Source: Hemicordylus capensis
Lineage: Eukaryota > Chordata > Lepidosauria > Squamata > Cordylidae
Length of the DNA: 64,000 bases
Assembly: GCF_027244095.1 (NCBI RefSeq)
Contig: NC_069670.1
Coordinates: 14,527,320 to 14,591,319 of the forward strand
Direction of reading: 5' to 3'
Position 1 is the first letter of the stretch, and every line of letters begins with the position of its first letter. The position numbers were made by a program, and so were the translations under genes. Below the pieces are notes generated by a model. That model was not told the origin of the DNA. It saw only the letters and a program-made list of their open reading frames with translations, and ran no database searches. Positions 46,631-56,720 of this stretch are shown in pieces.

Positions 46631-47154
46631 CAGTTTGAGAACCCCAGTCTAAAGGCACAAAATACAGCCACCTTGTCGAGGCGAAGGAGGTCTTGGTGTG
46701 GCCAGTGCCTAGGGGGGGAGACCCCTGCGTGCCTCTTTTGGAGATGGGGCCGAAGCTCAGGGGAAGAGCTCCTGCTTGGCATGCAGAAGTGCACCTAGGC
46801 CATTTTGGAGCTGGCCTCCCCTGCAAGTTGAGCATCCGCCCCCTGCACACCCCGTGACGCAGGCAGTATTTTTAACGCGTGGGTTCTTGAGAGCACAAAC
46901 GGCGACGGAACTCGCAAGGATGCAAGACTATAAAAGTAGGTATATTTATGCCAACATGCATGAGCAGGAACATTTCAACTAGTTCCCATCCCACATATTG
47001 CTTTCCCCACTTCCCCACCTCTCTGAAGCACCCGGCACACAGGTTATAATCACACTCGGTGCCGTCTGGGCCAGTGGAGACCACACCACCCAAGACAGTT
47101 TGGGGGGCCCTGGGGGCGTGGAGGTCCTGGACTTCAGCCGGGAAGTCCAGGGAT

Positions 47155-47322
47155 AAGAGCACCCCTGTGCAAAAGGTCCCAGGTTCAATCCCTGGCAGCA
47201 TCTCCAGGTAGGGCTGGGAAAGACTCCTGCCTGAATCTTTGGAGAAGCCGCTGCCTGTCAGTGTTGGCAATCCTGAGCGAGACGGGCCAAGGGCCTGACT
47301 CCGTATAAAGCCGCTTCTTGTG
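47155..47322 (+). mobile_element. tRNA-Ala-like SINE, 5' truncated
   Basis: gcaaaaggtcccaggttcaa tccctggcagcatctccagg, then gggctgggaaagactcctgc to cgtataaagccgcttcttgt. Confidence 0.8.
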
Positions 47323-47490
47323 TTGCACGTTTCCAGCCCTGTCAACCTGGATAGTGTTAAGCATGCTAAAGGTTGCAACCTTGTTCTAATTTGCAACGGT
47401 ACTGGCCGGAAGTGCGTGATTTCCTGACTGGGTGTGAAGGATGGGCATTATGTGATTTAATACACAGAGTGCCAGCCCTATACCATCAAA

Positions 47491-47782
47491 CTGATCTTGT
47501 AGCAAGCATGGATTGTCCCCTTTGCTAAGAAGGGTCTGGCCTGGTTTGTGTGTGGCTAGGATGGAGACTGCATGTGAGCGTGCTGTAAGAGACTCCCTTT
47601 AGGGGGTGGGGCTGCTCTGGGAAGATCACCCGAGGTTCCCAGTTCCCTCCCTGGCAGCATCTCCAAGACACAGCCAAGAAAGACTCCTGCCTGCAAGCGT
47701 GAAGCTGCTGCCAGTCTGTGCAAACAATATTGAGCTGGATGGACCAATAGTCCGTAGAAGGCAGGCAGTTTCCTACGTTCCT
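47491..47782 (+). mobile_element. Composite 5S-rRNA/tRNA SINE
   Basis: atcttgtagcaagcatggat, gctaagaagggtctggcctg gtttgtgtgtgg, gggtggggctgctctgggaa, tail with gagctggatggaccaatagt and gtttcctacgttcct. Near full length. Confidence 0.85.
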
Positions 47783-47829
47783 AACTTAAACCCCAACTAA
47801 TCTTTCCCGAGTCAGTCAAGGCTCTAACC

Positions 47830-49500
47830 AAACTATGCCAACTAATCTGGAGAACGACACAGTGGCCAACAGATTGGAAGAGGTCTGTCTACATCCCATA
47901 CCAAAGAAAGGAGATGTGACCGATTTTACAAACCATTGCACAATAGCCTTAATTTCTCATGCTAGTAAAATAATGCTCAGGATCTTCCGACGCAGATTAG
48001 AGCCCTATGTGGACAGGGAAATGCCGGATGTTCAGGCTGGTTTCAGAGACATCATTGATGATTCACGCTGGATAATTGAGAAAGCCAAAGAATACCAAAA
48101 AGAAGTCAATATGTGCTTCATTGACTTCAGAAAAGCCTTGGATTGCATCAACCATGTCAAGTTGTGGAAATATCCGTAGGAAAATGGGCATCCCAGGACA
48201 TCTAATTGCTCTCATGAGAAACCTATACACAAGGCAGGAAGCCACAGCCCAGATGAAAAATGGTGAAACAGATTGGTTCCAGATTGGCAAAGGAGTAAGA
48301 CAAGGCTGTATACTTTCTCCATATTTATTCAGTTTATATGCTGAACATATACTGAGAGAAGCTGGATTGGAAGATGAGCATGGTTTTAAAGTTGGAGGAA
48401 GAAACATCAATAACCTGTGCTATGCTGATGACACCACTCTGATAGCTGAGAATGCGGATGATCTGCAAGCTCTAGTAATGATGAAAGTCAAGGAGCACAG
48501 TGGAAAAAATTGGACTCCGACTAAATGTCAAGAAGACTAAACTGGTGTCAACACGTATAGCAACCAGTCTCAGAATTGATAATGAAGATACTGAAGTGGT
48601 AGATAGCTTCTGCCTTGTAGGATTGACCACCAACAGTCAAGAATCCAGCAGTCAAATACGCCACAGACTAGCACTTGGTAGGGTTGCAATGAAGGCCTTG
48701 GAAAGGATATTTAGATGCTGTGACATGTCTATTCCTACAAAGATTAGAATCATTCAGTGGTTTTTCCCGTGACGCTCTATGGATGAGCAAGCTGGACTTT
48801 GAAGAAGCAAGGTAGAAAAAGTCTTGACATTCTTGAACTCTGGTGTTGGAGAAGACCTTTGAGGATACCATGGACAGCCAGGAAAACAAACATATGGATC
48901 CTAGAGGAGAGCTGGTCTTGTGGTAGCAAGCATGACTTGTCCCCATAGCTAAGCAGGGTCTGCCCTGGTTGCATCTGAATGGGAGACTAGAAGTGTGTGC
49001 ACTGCAAGATCTTCCCCTCAGGGGATGAAGCCGCTCTGGGAAGAGCAGAAGGTTCCAAGTTCCCTCCCTGGCAGCATCTCCAAGATAGGGCTGAGAGATA
49101 TTCCTGCCTGCAACCTGGGAGAAGCCGCTGCCAGTCTGTGAAGACAATACTGAGCTAGCTAAACCAAGGGTCTGACTCAGTATACGGCATGTTCCTATGT
49201 TCCTAGAACAAATCAATCCAGAATTTTCACTCAAGACACAAATGACGAGGCTCAAATTATCATACTTCGGACACATTATGCAAAGACCCAGCTCCCTTGA
49301 GAAGTCCATAATGCTGTGGAAAGTGGAAGGAAAGAGAAGAAGAGGACGACCAGCAGCAAGTTGAATGGACTTGATCACGACAGCAATGAATGCACCACTG
49401 AGAGTGAGATCTTTAAAGGCTAAGTTGAAAACAGATGATCCTGGAGAGAATCTGTGTAGTTGCTAAGAGTCGAGACCAATTTGATGGCACTTAAACAGTC
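47830..49500 (+). mobile_element. Bov-B/RTE LINE ORF2 fragment, broken, with a nested SINE
   Basis: Reverse-transcriptase pieces in three frames: LHPIPKKGDVTDFTNHCTIA, FIDFRKALDCINH, FQIGKGVRQGCILSPYLF, the catalytic CYADDTTLIAENADDL, and LVSTRIATSLRIDNED. The 3' end resumes after the SINE at 49206 and finishes with gagtcgagaccaatttgatg gcacttaaacagtcagtca, the Bov-B tail. Frame is broken; dead copy, but the parts are well preserved. Confidence 0.9.
48906..49204 (+). mobile_element. Composite 5S-rRNA/tRNA SINE inside the Bov-B LINE
   Basis: gagctggtcttgtggtagca agcatgacttg, gctaagcagggtctgccctg, gaatgggagactag, then gggatgaagccgctctggga and the shared tail. Flanked by cctaga on both sides. 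Full length. Confidence 0.9.
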
Positions 49501-49971
49501 AGTCAGTGCTTTACATATGTATGGCTGGGGATTCTTTGGAGTGATGGTTCTGAATACTGCGAGCTTGGGTGTGTGGCTGTCTCTAGAAGGCGAATCGTTA
49601 TTTTAATTTTAGCTTGGAGAGTTGTCCCCAAAGGTGGCCAGCAGAGTTCGCTGTCCCTCCAGCAAAGGTTTCCCCAGCTCGTCTCAATGGCCTTCTGTTG
49701 GGAGCTCAGTTCTTCGCAGCAGGTAGGAAAGGGAGACAAACCAGAGAGAGAACTTGCTTTGCTCAGCACTGCCTTCACCACTGGTGGCTCAGAACAGCTG
49801 GCGAGGGACCCGGGGCCGCGGCAGGCCAGGCTATTTCTGCTGCCGCTGATGGTATGGATGAGCTATGCCATTGTCTCCTTCCTCCCAAAGTACAGGCCTC
49901 TATTTTAAGCTCTCGGCCGTGAAGAATTAAGGTCAGTGTGAGGCAAAAGGGAGCAGGCTTTCAGCAGAGCA

Positions 49972-50164
49972 TCTCTGGGGCTGCGGCGTGTTTTGCACGC
50001 AGAAGGTCCCGGGTTCGGTCCCTGGCTGGCAGCATCGCCAGGTACAGCTGGGAAAGGCTCCTGCCTGGAACCTTGGAGAAGTTGCTACCAGTCAGTGTAG
50101 GACAATACTGAGCTAGACAGACCCAAGGGTCTGTCCTGGTATACAGCAACTTCCCATGCTCCTA
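49972..50164 (+). mobile_element. tRNA-Ala-like SINE
   Basis: tctggggctgcggcgtgttt tgcacgcagaaggtcccggg ttcggtccctgg; tail ctgtcctggtatacagcaac ttcccatgctcctag. Confidence 0.8.
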
Positions 50165-51502
50165 GGAAAGCTTCTGTGTGCTAACTTGGCTTATTTTTAT
50201 AGGTATGCTACCTCCCTTATAACTTCTCAGGGGCTCTAACAAACTATTTATTGCTCTCCTATGGCTTCAGCATGTTCATGCAGAAGCAAGCTGTATTGAT
50301 TCTCGGTGTGATCTACTCCCACCAAGGACGTGTTTAGGCTTAATCCAAAATCTTAATCTGGCAACACCTCGGGACCAACCGAAACAGCAGCAAGCTTCTG
50401 AGTTACTCAGGACTCTTCATCAGGCTGAATCTTAAGCCTGTTTCACTTGTTACAATGAAAGATTTGCATTTTAAAAAAAAAATTTTTTTTTAAACCTCTC
50501 CATGCTGGGAATGCCAGACAATGCAGGCAGTACTAAGAATGGGATAGCCTCTCCTTGCTGCTGCATTTGCTGGGCTGTGAGATGATAAAGGTTGCCTGGG
50601 CAACCTCAGTGGAGACTTTCCCCTTTTGCAGAGCAAGAGAGAGACCCCCCTCCTCAGCTCTTCGGTTGTGACATAGTCTTAAAGCCAGGATCACACAGTG
50701 ATTGCTTCCTCTGGCTTCTACCTTCTTCAGTGTTCAGGGGGCGGGTAGCATTTGCTGGTGGGTGGATGTCAATGTTGCTCTTTTGTATAGTCGGAGAGCT
50801 GGATTATTACAGAGAACATGTAACTTAGCAGTAAAAGAGATGGGGCGGGGAGAAATGTCACATGTTTCTGGTGAAAGGAACAAACAAAACAGATAAAGCC
50901 ACATTGCGGGGTTTTGAATAGACGCTTTCCCCCATTGCTAGGTTCAACTGTCTTTCCCCACCTAGGGAAAAGTGTCTTGCCCTATATCCTGTTCCTTCTA
51001 GGGAAATTAATAAAGACACACTACTTTAACCTCAGTAGATGCCGTCTTGAAATATTGAATACAAGGGTGAGGCTTTGTAATCGGAAGTTATCACTTGTCG
51101 GAAGGAAAGGCCTGTCCATTGTCTTTGCTTCATTCCTTACTGTAGTTACACACAAGAAGCCAAACTTGAGTAAAGAGTAAATGAACGTACCTTTCTCAGC
51201 CATGCTGATTAAAATTGGCTTTCACCGATTCATCAGCTAAATATGAACTTCCGCTCACCAGAGAGTAAGTGCCCTTAAACCGTCACTTCTCACCATTAAA
51301 CACAGAGTCACGTAGTTGTTATTGATTATGTTTTTATACTGCCACACACAAATGTCCCATGGTGGTTTCCAAATTTAAACAACAAAACAATTTAAAACAG
51401 CCGTCACAGCAACAGAACCAGCTTCTAACTGGTTGGAGTCCTGCTTAAATAATTGGGAGGGGAAAGCTCAGGCTAGGACTTTAGTGAATCTCCAAGGGGG
51501 AA

Positions 51503-51715
51503 GGGTAAAGTAAAGTGTGCCATCGACTCCTGGCGCCCACAGAGACCTGTGGTTGTCTTTGACAGAATACAGGAGGGGTTGACCATGGCCTCCTCCCGCC
51601 CAGTATGAGATGATGCCTTTCAGCATCTTCCTGTATCGCTGCTGCCCAATAGAGGTGTTTCCTATAGTTTGGGAAACATACTAGTGGGGATTCAAACCAT
51701 TGGCTTTTACAAAAC
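51503..51715 (-). mobile_element. Sauria-type SINE, nearly full length
   Basis: Plus shows gtaaagtaaagtgtgccatc gactcctggcgcccacagag (reversed tail), ttcagcatcttcctgtatcg, tagtggggattcaaaccatt (reversed B box). A few bases of the tail are missing. Confidence 0.88.
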
Positions 51716-52439
51716 TGTTTATTCTACCCTTCAAAGGGCTCAGGGTAGCAGGCGTCTTTCTTCTCTGCACTTTATCCTCACAACAACCTTCTACGTAGGT
51801 TGTCGGTGGAAGTCGTGCAGGGCTGCAGCCTTTGAGAATAACTCGATGCTCCACTCCTATCTTGAGGTGAGCATGGCGTTGAGAGTTTTTCTTTTTAAGG
51901 GCACCGTCCCTCACTGAAGGCTCACCTTGTCACGGAAAGATTGCGATTTTTCTGTTCAATGGCAGGGTTGGTGGCATAGAGGGGTTTGCAGGGAGGACAA
52001 GCATGCTTTGGATTACTTAAATATTCATGATAGTGTATAATGACCTACTGATTCATGGGAGTCATAATCTTAATTAGAATAAAATGTATTATTGACGTTC
52101 TTCAGATGGAGGAGGAAGGGGCAGGGGGGAAGAATCTAACCATCAGCACCCCGCTCAGCAACTCCAGAAAGAAAGAGTCAGCAGCTGGCTCGGATAGCTC
52201 CCTTTGCCAATTCATCATCTCTGCTGACAGACAGGAACATTTTGTCAGGGTCCGTCAGCATGTGAGGAAAGAGGAGAGCAACGTTCCTGACGCCAGAGCT
52301 GTCTGTCAAGAGTTAGAGGGGAGGAAGAAGAAGAAGAAGTGGGGAGAAAGGCTGGTGTTCTGCCCATGGTACAGGACTTAGTGGGAGGCAGGAATGTCCT
52401 GACTTGGTTGAGGGGCCTTGGAAAGGGGAGAGAGATCAA

Positions 52440-52858
52440 TTCTTCTCCCTTTCCCATCACACTAGAACCAGGGGTCATCCCATGAAATGGATAGCCGGGA
52501 AATCTAGGACCAACAAATGGAGGTACTTTTTCACACAGCGCATGATCCACTTGTGGAACTCTCTGCCACAGGATGTGGTGACAGCCAAGAACCTGGATGG
52601 CTTGAAGAAGGATTTGGATAACTTCATGGAGGAGAGGTCTATCAACAGCTACTAGTCTGAGGGCTACAGGCCACCTCCAGCCTCAAAGGCAGGATGCCTC
52701 TGAGTACCTGTCGCAGGGGAGTAGCAGCAGGAGGGAGGGCATGCCCTCAGCACCTGCCTGTGGGCTCCCAGCGGCCTCTGGTGGGCCACTGTGTGAAACA
52801 GGGCGCTGGACTAGATGGGCTTCCTTGGGCTGGATCCAGCAGGGCTGTTCTTATGTTC
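52440..52858 (+). mobile_element. CR1-family LINE 3' end
   Basis: ORF2 C-terminus RYFFTQRMIHLWNSLPQDVV ... FMEERSINSY-stop, then the CR1 3' UTR to gcagggctgttcttatgttc. The last 60 codons are still open, so the copy is not very old, but it is strongly 5' truncated. Confidence 0.9.
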
Positions 52859-53098
52859 ACCGAATGGTGCAGTGGGGAAATGACGTGAGGTTGCCAGTTC
52901 AAATCCCCACTGGTATTTTGCCCAGACTATGGGAAACGCCTATATCAGGCAGCAGCAATATAGGAAGATGCTGAAAGGCATCACCTCACATTGCGTGGGA
53001 GGAGGCAATGGTCAACCCCTCCTGTATTCTACCAAAGACAACCACGGCTCTGTGGTCACCAGCAGTTGACACTGACTTGACTGCACCCTCTACCTTTA
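52859..53098 (+). mobile_element. Sauria-type SINE
   Basis: accgaatggtgcagtgggga aatgac, gttcaaatccccactgg, gcagcagcaatataggaaga, tail gttgacactgacttgactgc accctctaccttta. Starts exactly where the CR1 3' end stops. Confidence 0.9.
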
Positions 53099-53099
53099 C

Positions 53100-53275
53100 C
53101 TGCCGACAAGGGGCCCACCATCTAAAAAGAAACATAAGGCAGATACCAGCAGCTGCCACTGGAGGGAGGCTGTGCTGGGGATGGATAGGGCCAGTTGCTC
53201 TCCCCCTGCTAAATATGAGAAAATTGCCACTTTAAAAGGTGTTTCTTTGTTCAGTTAGCAGGGGTAAATTATATA
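53100..53275 (-). mobile_element. L2-like LINE 3' fragment
   Basis: accatctaaaaagaaacata, ggagggaggctgtgctgggg atgg, ctccccctgctaaatatgag, ctttgttcagttagcagggg. Confidence 0.65.
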
Positions 53276-53566
53276 TTCTCTCTCTCTCATATATTTATCT
53301 TGTGTCCATATCCCCTCACTACGGTATGGACACATTGCCAAGGAGTGGAGGAATGGTTTGATATAGACAGCAGGAGTACACAGATTTAGCTCACTAGCCA
53401 GCCGTTATTTATGGTCGGTCACCATCAACCCAAATCCTTTCTGCCACATTTGGTCTTCTGGTGTGTGCACTGGGAGCCGGAGAGGGTAAGAAACAGGGGC
53501 AGCCCTCCTTTCCTGTGCAGAAAGGATCCCTGCTGCTTCTTACCTTCCCAAAATTGGTGGCACATA

Positions 53567-53735
53567 GGGAGCTGCCATATACTGAGTCAGACCCTTGGTC
53601 CATTCAGCTCAGGATTGTCTACCCAGACTGGCAGCGGCTTCTCTAAGGTTGCAGGCAGGAATCTCTCTCAGCCCTGTCTTGGAGATGCTGCCAGGCAGGG
53701 AACTGGGAACCTAAATGCTCTTCCCAGGAAGGGAG
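53567..53735 (-). mobile_element. Composite/tRNA-Ala SINE, 3' part
   Basis: catagggagctgccatatac tgagtcagacccttggtcca ... ttggagatgctgccaggcag ggaactgggaacc. The 5S-like head is not present. Confidence 0.8.
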
Positions 53736-54447
53736 TCAGCAGGGGGAGATCTCTGTGTGCTGCTGCTGCTGGGGGGTGTCTTGCTCCCCAGAGGACTGGG
53801 GGGCAGTGGGGGAGGGGCACTGGCCAGTGGCAACCTGGCAAATGGATCTGTGGGTGTGTGAGACACAGTAGCCACCCCACCTTCTCGCACCAGCTTCCTT
53901 TCTGATATCTCTCTCACTTATGAGTGTGTGGAATGAGGAAGGACCTCGTGTGTGTGTGTATGAGCAGGGGCATAGCTAGGGGAGAGGGGACCCGTGTTCC
54001 CCCCTCTTCCCACTGGCCCCTCAGAGTGAGGGAGATAATCGGAAGGGGTGGAGCTGGGGGGGCCCTCAGGAGCAGAGGAGTGCTTACCCCTGGACTTCGG
54101 GGCCAAAGCCCAGGGCCTCCACAGCCCCTGGGGGCCCTCTAAATTCTTTCTAGGCTGTCCTGGGTGGTGTGGTCATGTTAAAAAATGTCTTAAAAATACT
54201 GTGTGGGAGTGGCTGGTCTCCAAAGGTCTTGAGGTCCGGGCTCCAAAATTACCTAGGTGTGCCTCTGCTCAGGAGCTGGGGGGGGGGGCTGGGTTATTTG
54301 AACCCCTCCCCACTCAATTATAGCTGCACCCCCACGTGAGAGTGGAGAGGCTGTGGGTCACATAGTGTGTGTGCCGCCGTGCACACGTCTATGTCTATGG
54401 ATAGAAGTGAGGAAGGTGTGAAGGCAGCAGGGACCGCTGAGGATGAA

Positions 54448-54450
<3 letters not shown>

Positions 54451-54486
<36 letters not shown>
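54451..54486. repeat. (TG)n microsatellite
   Basis: Eighteen uninterrupted TG units; a shorter TG run follows at 54585-54600. Confidence 0.97.
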
Positions 54487-54487
<1 letters not shown>

Positions 54488-54619
54488 CGCACAAGCACTC
54501 CTCGGGTAGGAACCCTTTGGGAACAGGGGTGCCATCTTCCTTTTGAGCCTACTTTCCAGTAGGCTTGTGAGATCAGCCGGCATTCTGTGTGTGTGTGTGT
54601 CCGTATGTCCCCCACCCTC

Positions 54620-55180
54620 ATCAACTTTGCAACGCCTGGACCAATATGAACCAAATCAGGTACAGCTGAGGTGTCCCTATGTGTCCTTACAAGGGCGTAG
54701 TCTGTGATGATGTCAACCACCCCGATCCAAGATGGCGGGCGCATAAACTTCTGAGGTGATTTGAACCAACATTTGCTATGGCTATCTGGACACATAGAGA
54801 TGTCCCAATGGTGTCGTTTATGACGATGGCATCCACCTCGATCCAAGATGGCGGACGCATAAACCTTTGAGGTGATTTGAACCAAAAATTGCTACAGCTG
54901 TATGTACACATAGAGATGTCCCAATGGGGTCATTTCTGATGATGTCATCCACCTTGATCCGAGATGGTGGATGGGTGAACTTTTGAGGTGCCAGTGCACT
55001 AACTTGAGGACTGTCTAACCCATCAGAGCCAAGTTTAAACACAGTTGTAGTGAGTGACACACAAAGACACCTCAATGGTATAGTTTGTAATAACGTCGCC
55101 CACCCTGATCCAAGATGGTGGAGGATGCAGGGACACATTTGAGGTGCAAGAGAACCTCGAAGTGAACCAAACGTAGTCCA
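54620..55180. repeat. Four-unit tandem repeat with 116-base period and YY1-like cores
   Basis: The phrase gatccaagatggcgg or a near copy recurs at 54724, 54840, 54956 and 55107: spacings 116, 116 and 151. Each is preceded by gatgtcatccacc-like sequence and followed by gcataaacttttgaggtg at ttgaacc. The core ccaagatggcgg is close to the YY1 site. The last two units are more diverged. Ends about 150 bases before the CNIH2 CpG island. Confidence 0.85.
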
Positions 55181-55299
55181 GTTGCGGAGACAGTGAAAGG
55201 AAAGCAGGCTGATTAGCTGGGGCTAGAACAACTTGTTCTCTATAACCTGCTCTCCGACAACCTGTTGTCGAAAAATACGGCAAAGATTGTGGAGGCTCG

Positions 55300-56720
55300 A
55301 GAGATCACGTGCCCAAGCCTAGTCAAGGTGGCGACTAGGAAGGGGGGCGAGAAAGGAAACTGAGGGAAAAATTGGCGGCGGGGGGGGGGTTGTGCGCGTG
55401 CATGTGTGTCTGTGGAGAGAGGGTGTGTGTGGGCGCCTCAAAGGGGGGGGGGAGGAAGAACAGGTGGGGGAGGTCAGGAGGGCAAGCGTGTGGGGGGGGG
55501 GGCGGGAAGAGGAGACTGTGACTGGGAGGGCGCGAGGGGGCACAGATGCCCCGCGCGCAGAGCTCGGGGTGGGTGGGTCGAGATCCGAAAGTGGGTTTTT
55601 TTTTTTGGGGGGGGGGGTGATAAGGAGAAGAAGGGGTGTGTTTGTGTACAGGGTAGGGGTGCGCGCGCGCGCAGAGAGAGACCGGCAGCTGCGCGGCGAG
55701 AGGCGCGCGGGGCACCTGTATGTGCGCGCGCAGGCAGAGGCAGGTGCCGGTGCGAGGAGGAGCGGAGGCAAAGGGGGTGCGCCGCCAGCCAGCCCCCGCG
55801 CGAGCGGCGAGGAGGAGGAGGAGGAGGAGGAGGAGGAAGGCGGGCGGGATGTGGCGCCGCGCGGCAGCCCGTCTCTCTCTCTGCGCGTGATGCCCCCCTG
55901 CGTGTGCCGCCGCCGCCGCGCCCCCGAAGAAGAGCAGCCGTAGGGAGAGAGCGGGAGGGCGAGAGGCGCGCGCGCGCCCCGCTGGCGCAGAGAGCGGCCG
56001 GCGCTCCCCTCAGCGCGCTGTCTGCGCCCAGCCCCGCTGCCCCGCGTCCGCCACGCCGCCGTCTTCTCTGCCTCTCGGAGGAGGACGCCCCGTCGAGGAG
56101 CGAGCGAGCCGGGGCCGCCCCTTTCTGCTGCTGCTGCTTCTCCCCGCCCCTGGCCGGCGGCGGCGCCGGCTGCCGCCTGCTGCTCCCCCGCTGCGCTCCT
56201 CGCCCGGGCGGCGCCTCCTCCTCGACAGGCGGCGGCGGCGGCGGCGGCGGCGCTAGCGGAGCAGCAGCAGGAGCAGGAGGAGGCGGGGGTCGTGGCGGGG
56301 CTGCCGGCCGCCCTGCCTGGAGCCGCCCCCTCAGCCCGGACCCTCGCCTGGACGGCGCGCCCTGCCTGCCCCATGGCGAAGTAGCCGGCGGCAGCAGCAG
56401 CAGCAGCAGCAGCCGCCCTAGCCCTGCTCGGTGGGCGAGGAGGAGGAGGAGGAGGAGAGGGGGCTTCTGCCGCCGCCGCCGAGGGGCGCCCCGCGGAGCC
56501 AGAGAGGCAGGCGGGCACCCCGAGTCCTTCCTCGCCGCCGCCGCCGCCATGGCCTTCACCTTCGCCGCCTTCTGCTACATGCTGACTCTGGTCCTCTGCG
56601 CTTCGCTCATCTTCTTCGTCATCTGGCATGTGAGTGAGGCGGGAGACCCCCGGGCCGGGCCGGGGCGGGAGGGGGGCCGAGGGGGCTGCAGCCCGCCATG
56701 GGAGCAGGTGGGGCCCCCGG
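55300..56720 (+). promoter_or_regulatory. CNIH2: CpG island promoter and 5' UTR of CNIH2
   Basis: About 1.4 kb of very GC-rich, CpG-dense sequence ending in CNIH2 exon 1. Includes G runs, a (GGA)n tract at about 55811-55838, GCG runs around 55660-56000 and GCC/GGC triplets up to the ATG. Long open frames on both strands run through it because stop codons are rare at such GC; they are not annotated as genes. Confidence 0.8.
56549..56629 (+). CDS. CNIH2: CNIH2 coding exon 1 (cornichon family AMPA receptor auxiliary protein 2, N-terminus)
   Basis: Cornichons are multi-pass ER-export cargo receptors; CNIH2 also binds AMPA receptors, promotes their surface delivery and slows their gating. The exon encodes 27 residues beginning [16 protein letters not shown] and ending IFFVIWH, which agrees with human CNIH2; CNIH3 differs at several positions (SLVLCAALIFFAIWH). 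This is nearly all of the first membrane segment. Start context gccgccgccATGG is strong; donor CAT|gtgagtgagg is at the same place as in human CNIH2. The next exon (expected to begin IIAFDELRTD) is not seen in the remaining 7.4 kb, so intron 1 is longer than that. Adjacency to RAB1B is conserved with human. Confidence 0.93.

Larger units (their letters stand above)
42131..55299. other. RAB1B-CNIH2 intergenic region
   Basis: No host gene is recognised. It holds SINEs, a broken Bov-B LINE, CR1 and L2-like fragments, a hAT remnant and a tandem array, listed separately. 43.0-44.0, 44.3-45.1, 49.5-49.95, 50.2-51.5 and 51.7-52.4 kb show no clear feature. Confidence 0.6.

Noticed and set aside
48906-49060. 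A 5S rRNA gene
   Set aside because: Only the internal promoter region resembles 5S; ends differ and the unit is a repeated SINE with a shared tail.
49573-49908. Possible small gene (111-codon frame on plus)
   Set aside because: No domain, no conserved phrase, no convincing splice or start context; overlapping frame is equally long.
50330-50440. Phrase gagttactcaggactcttca tcaggctgaat as a transposon end
   Set aside because: Looks like a repeat phrase seen in amniote genomes, but I could not assign a family or find borders.
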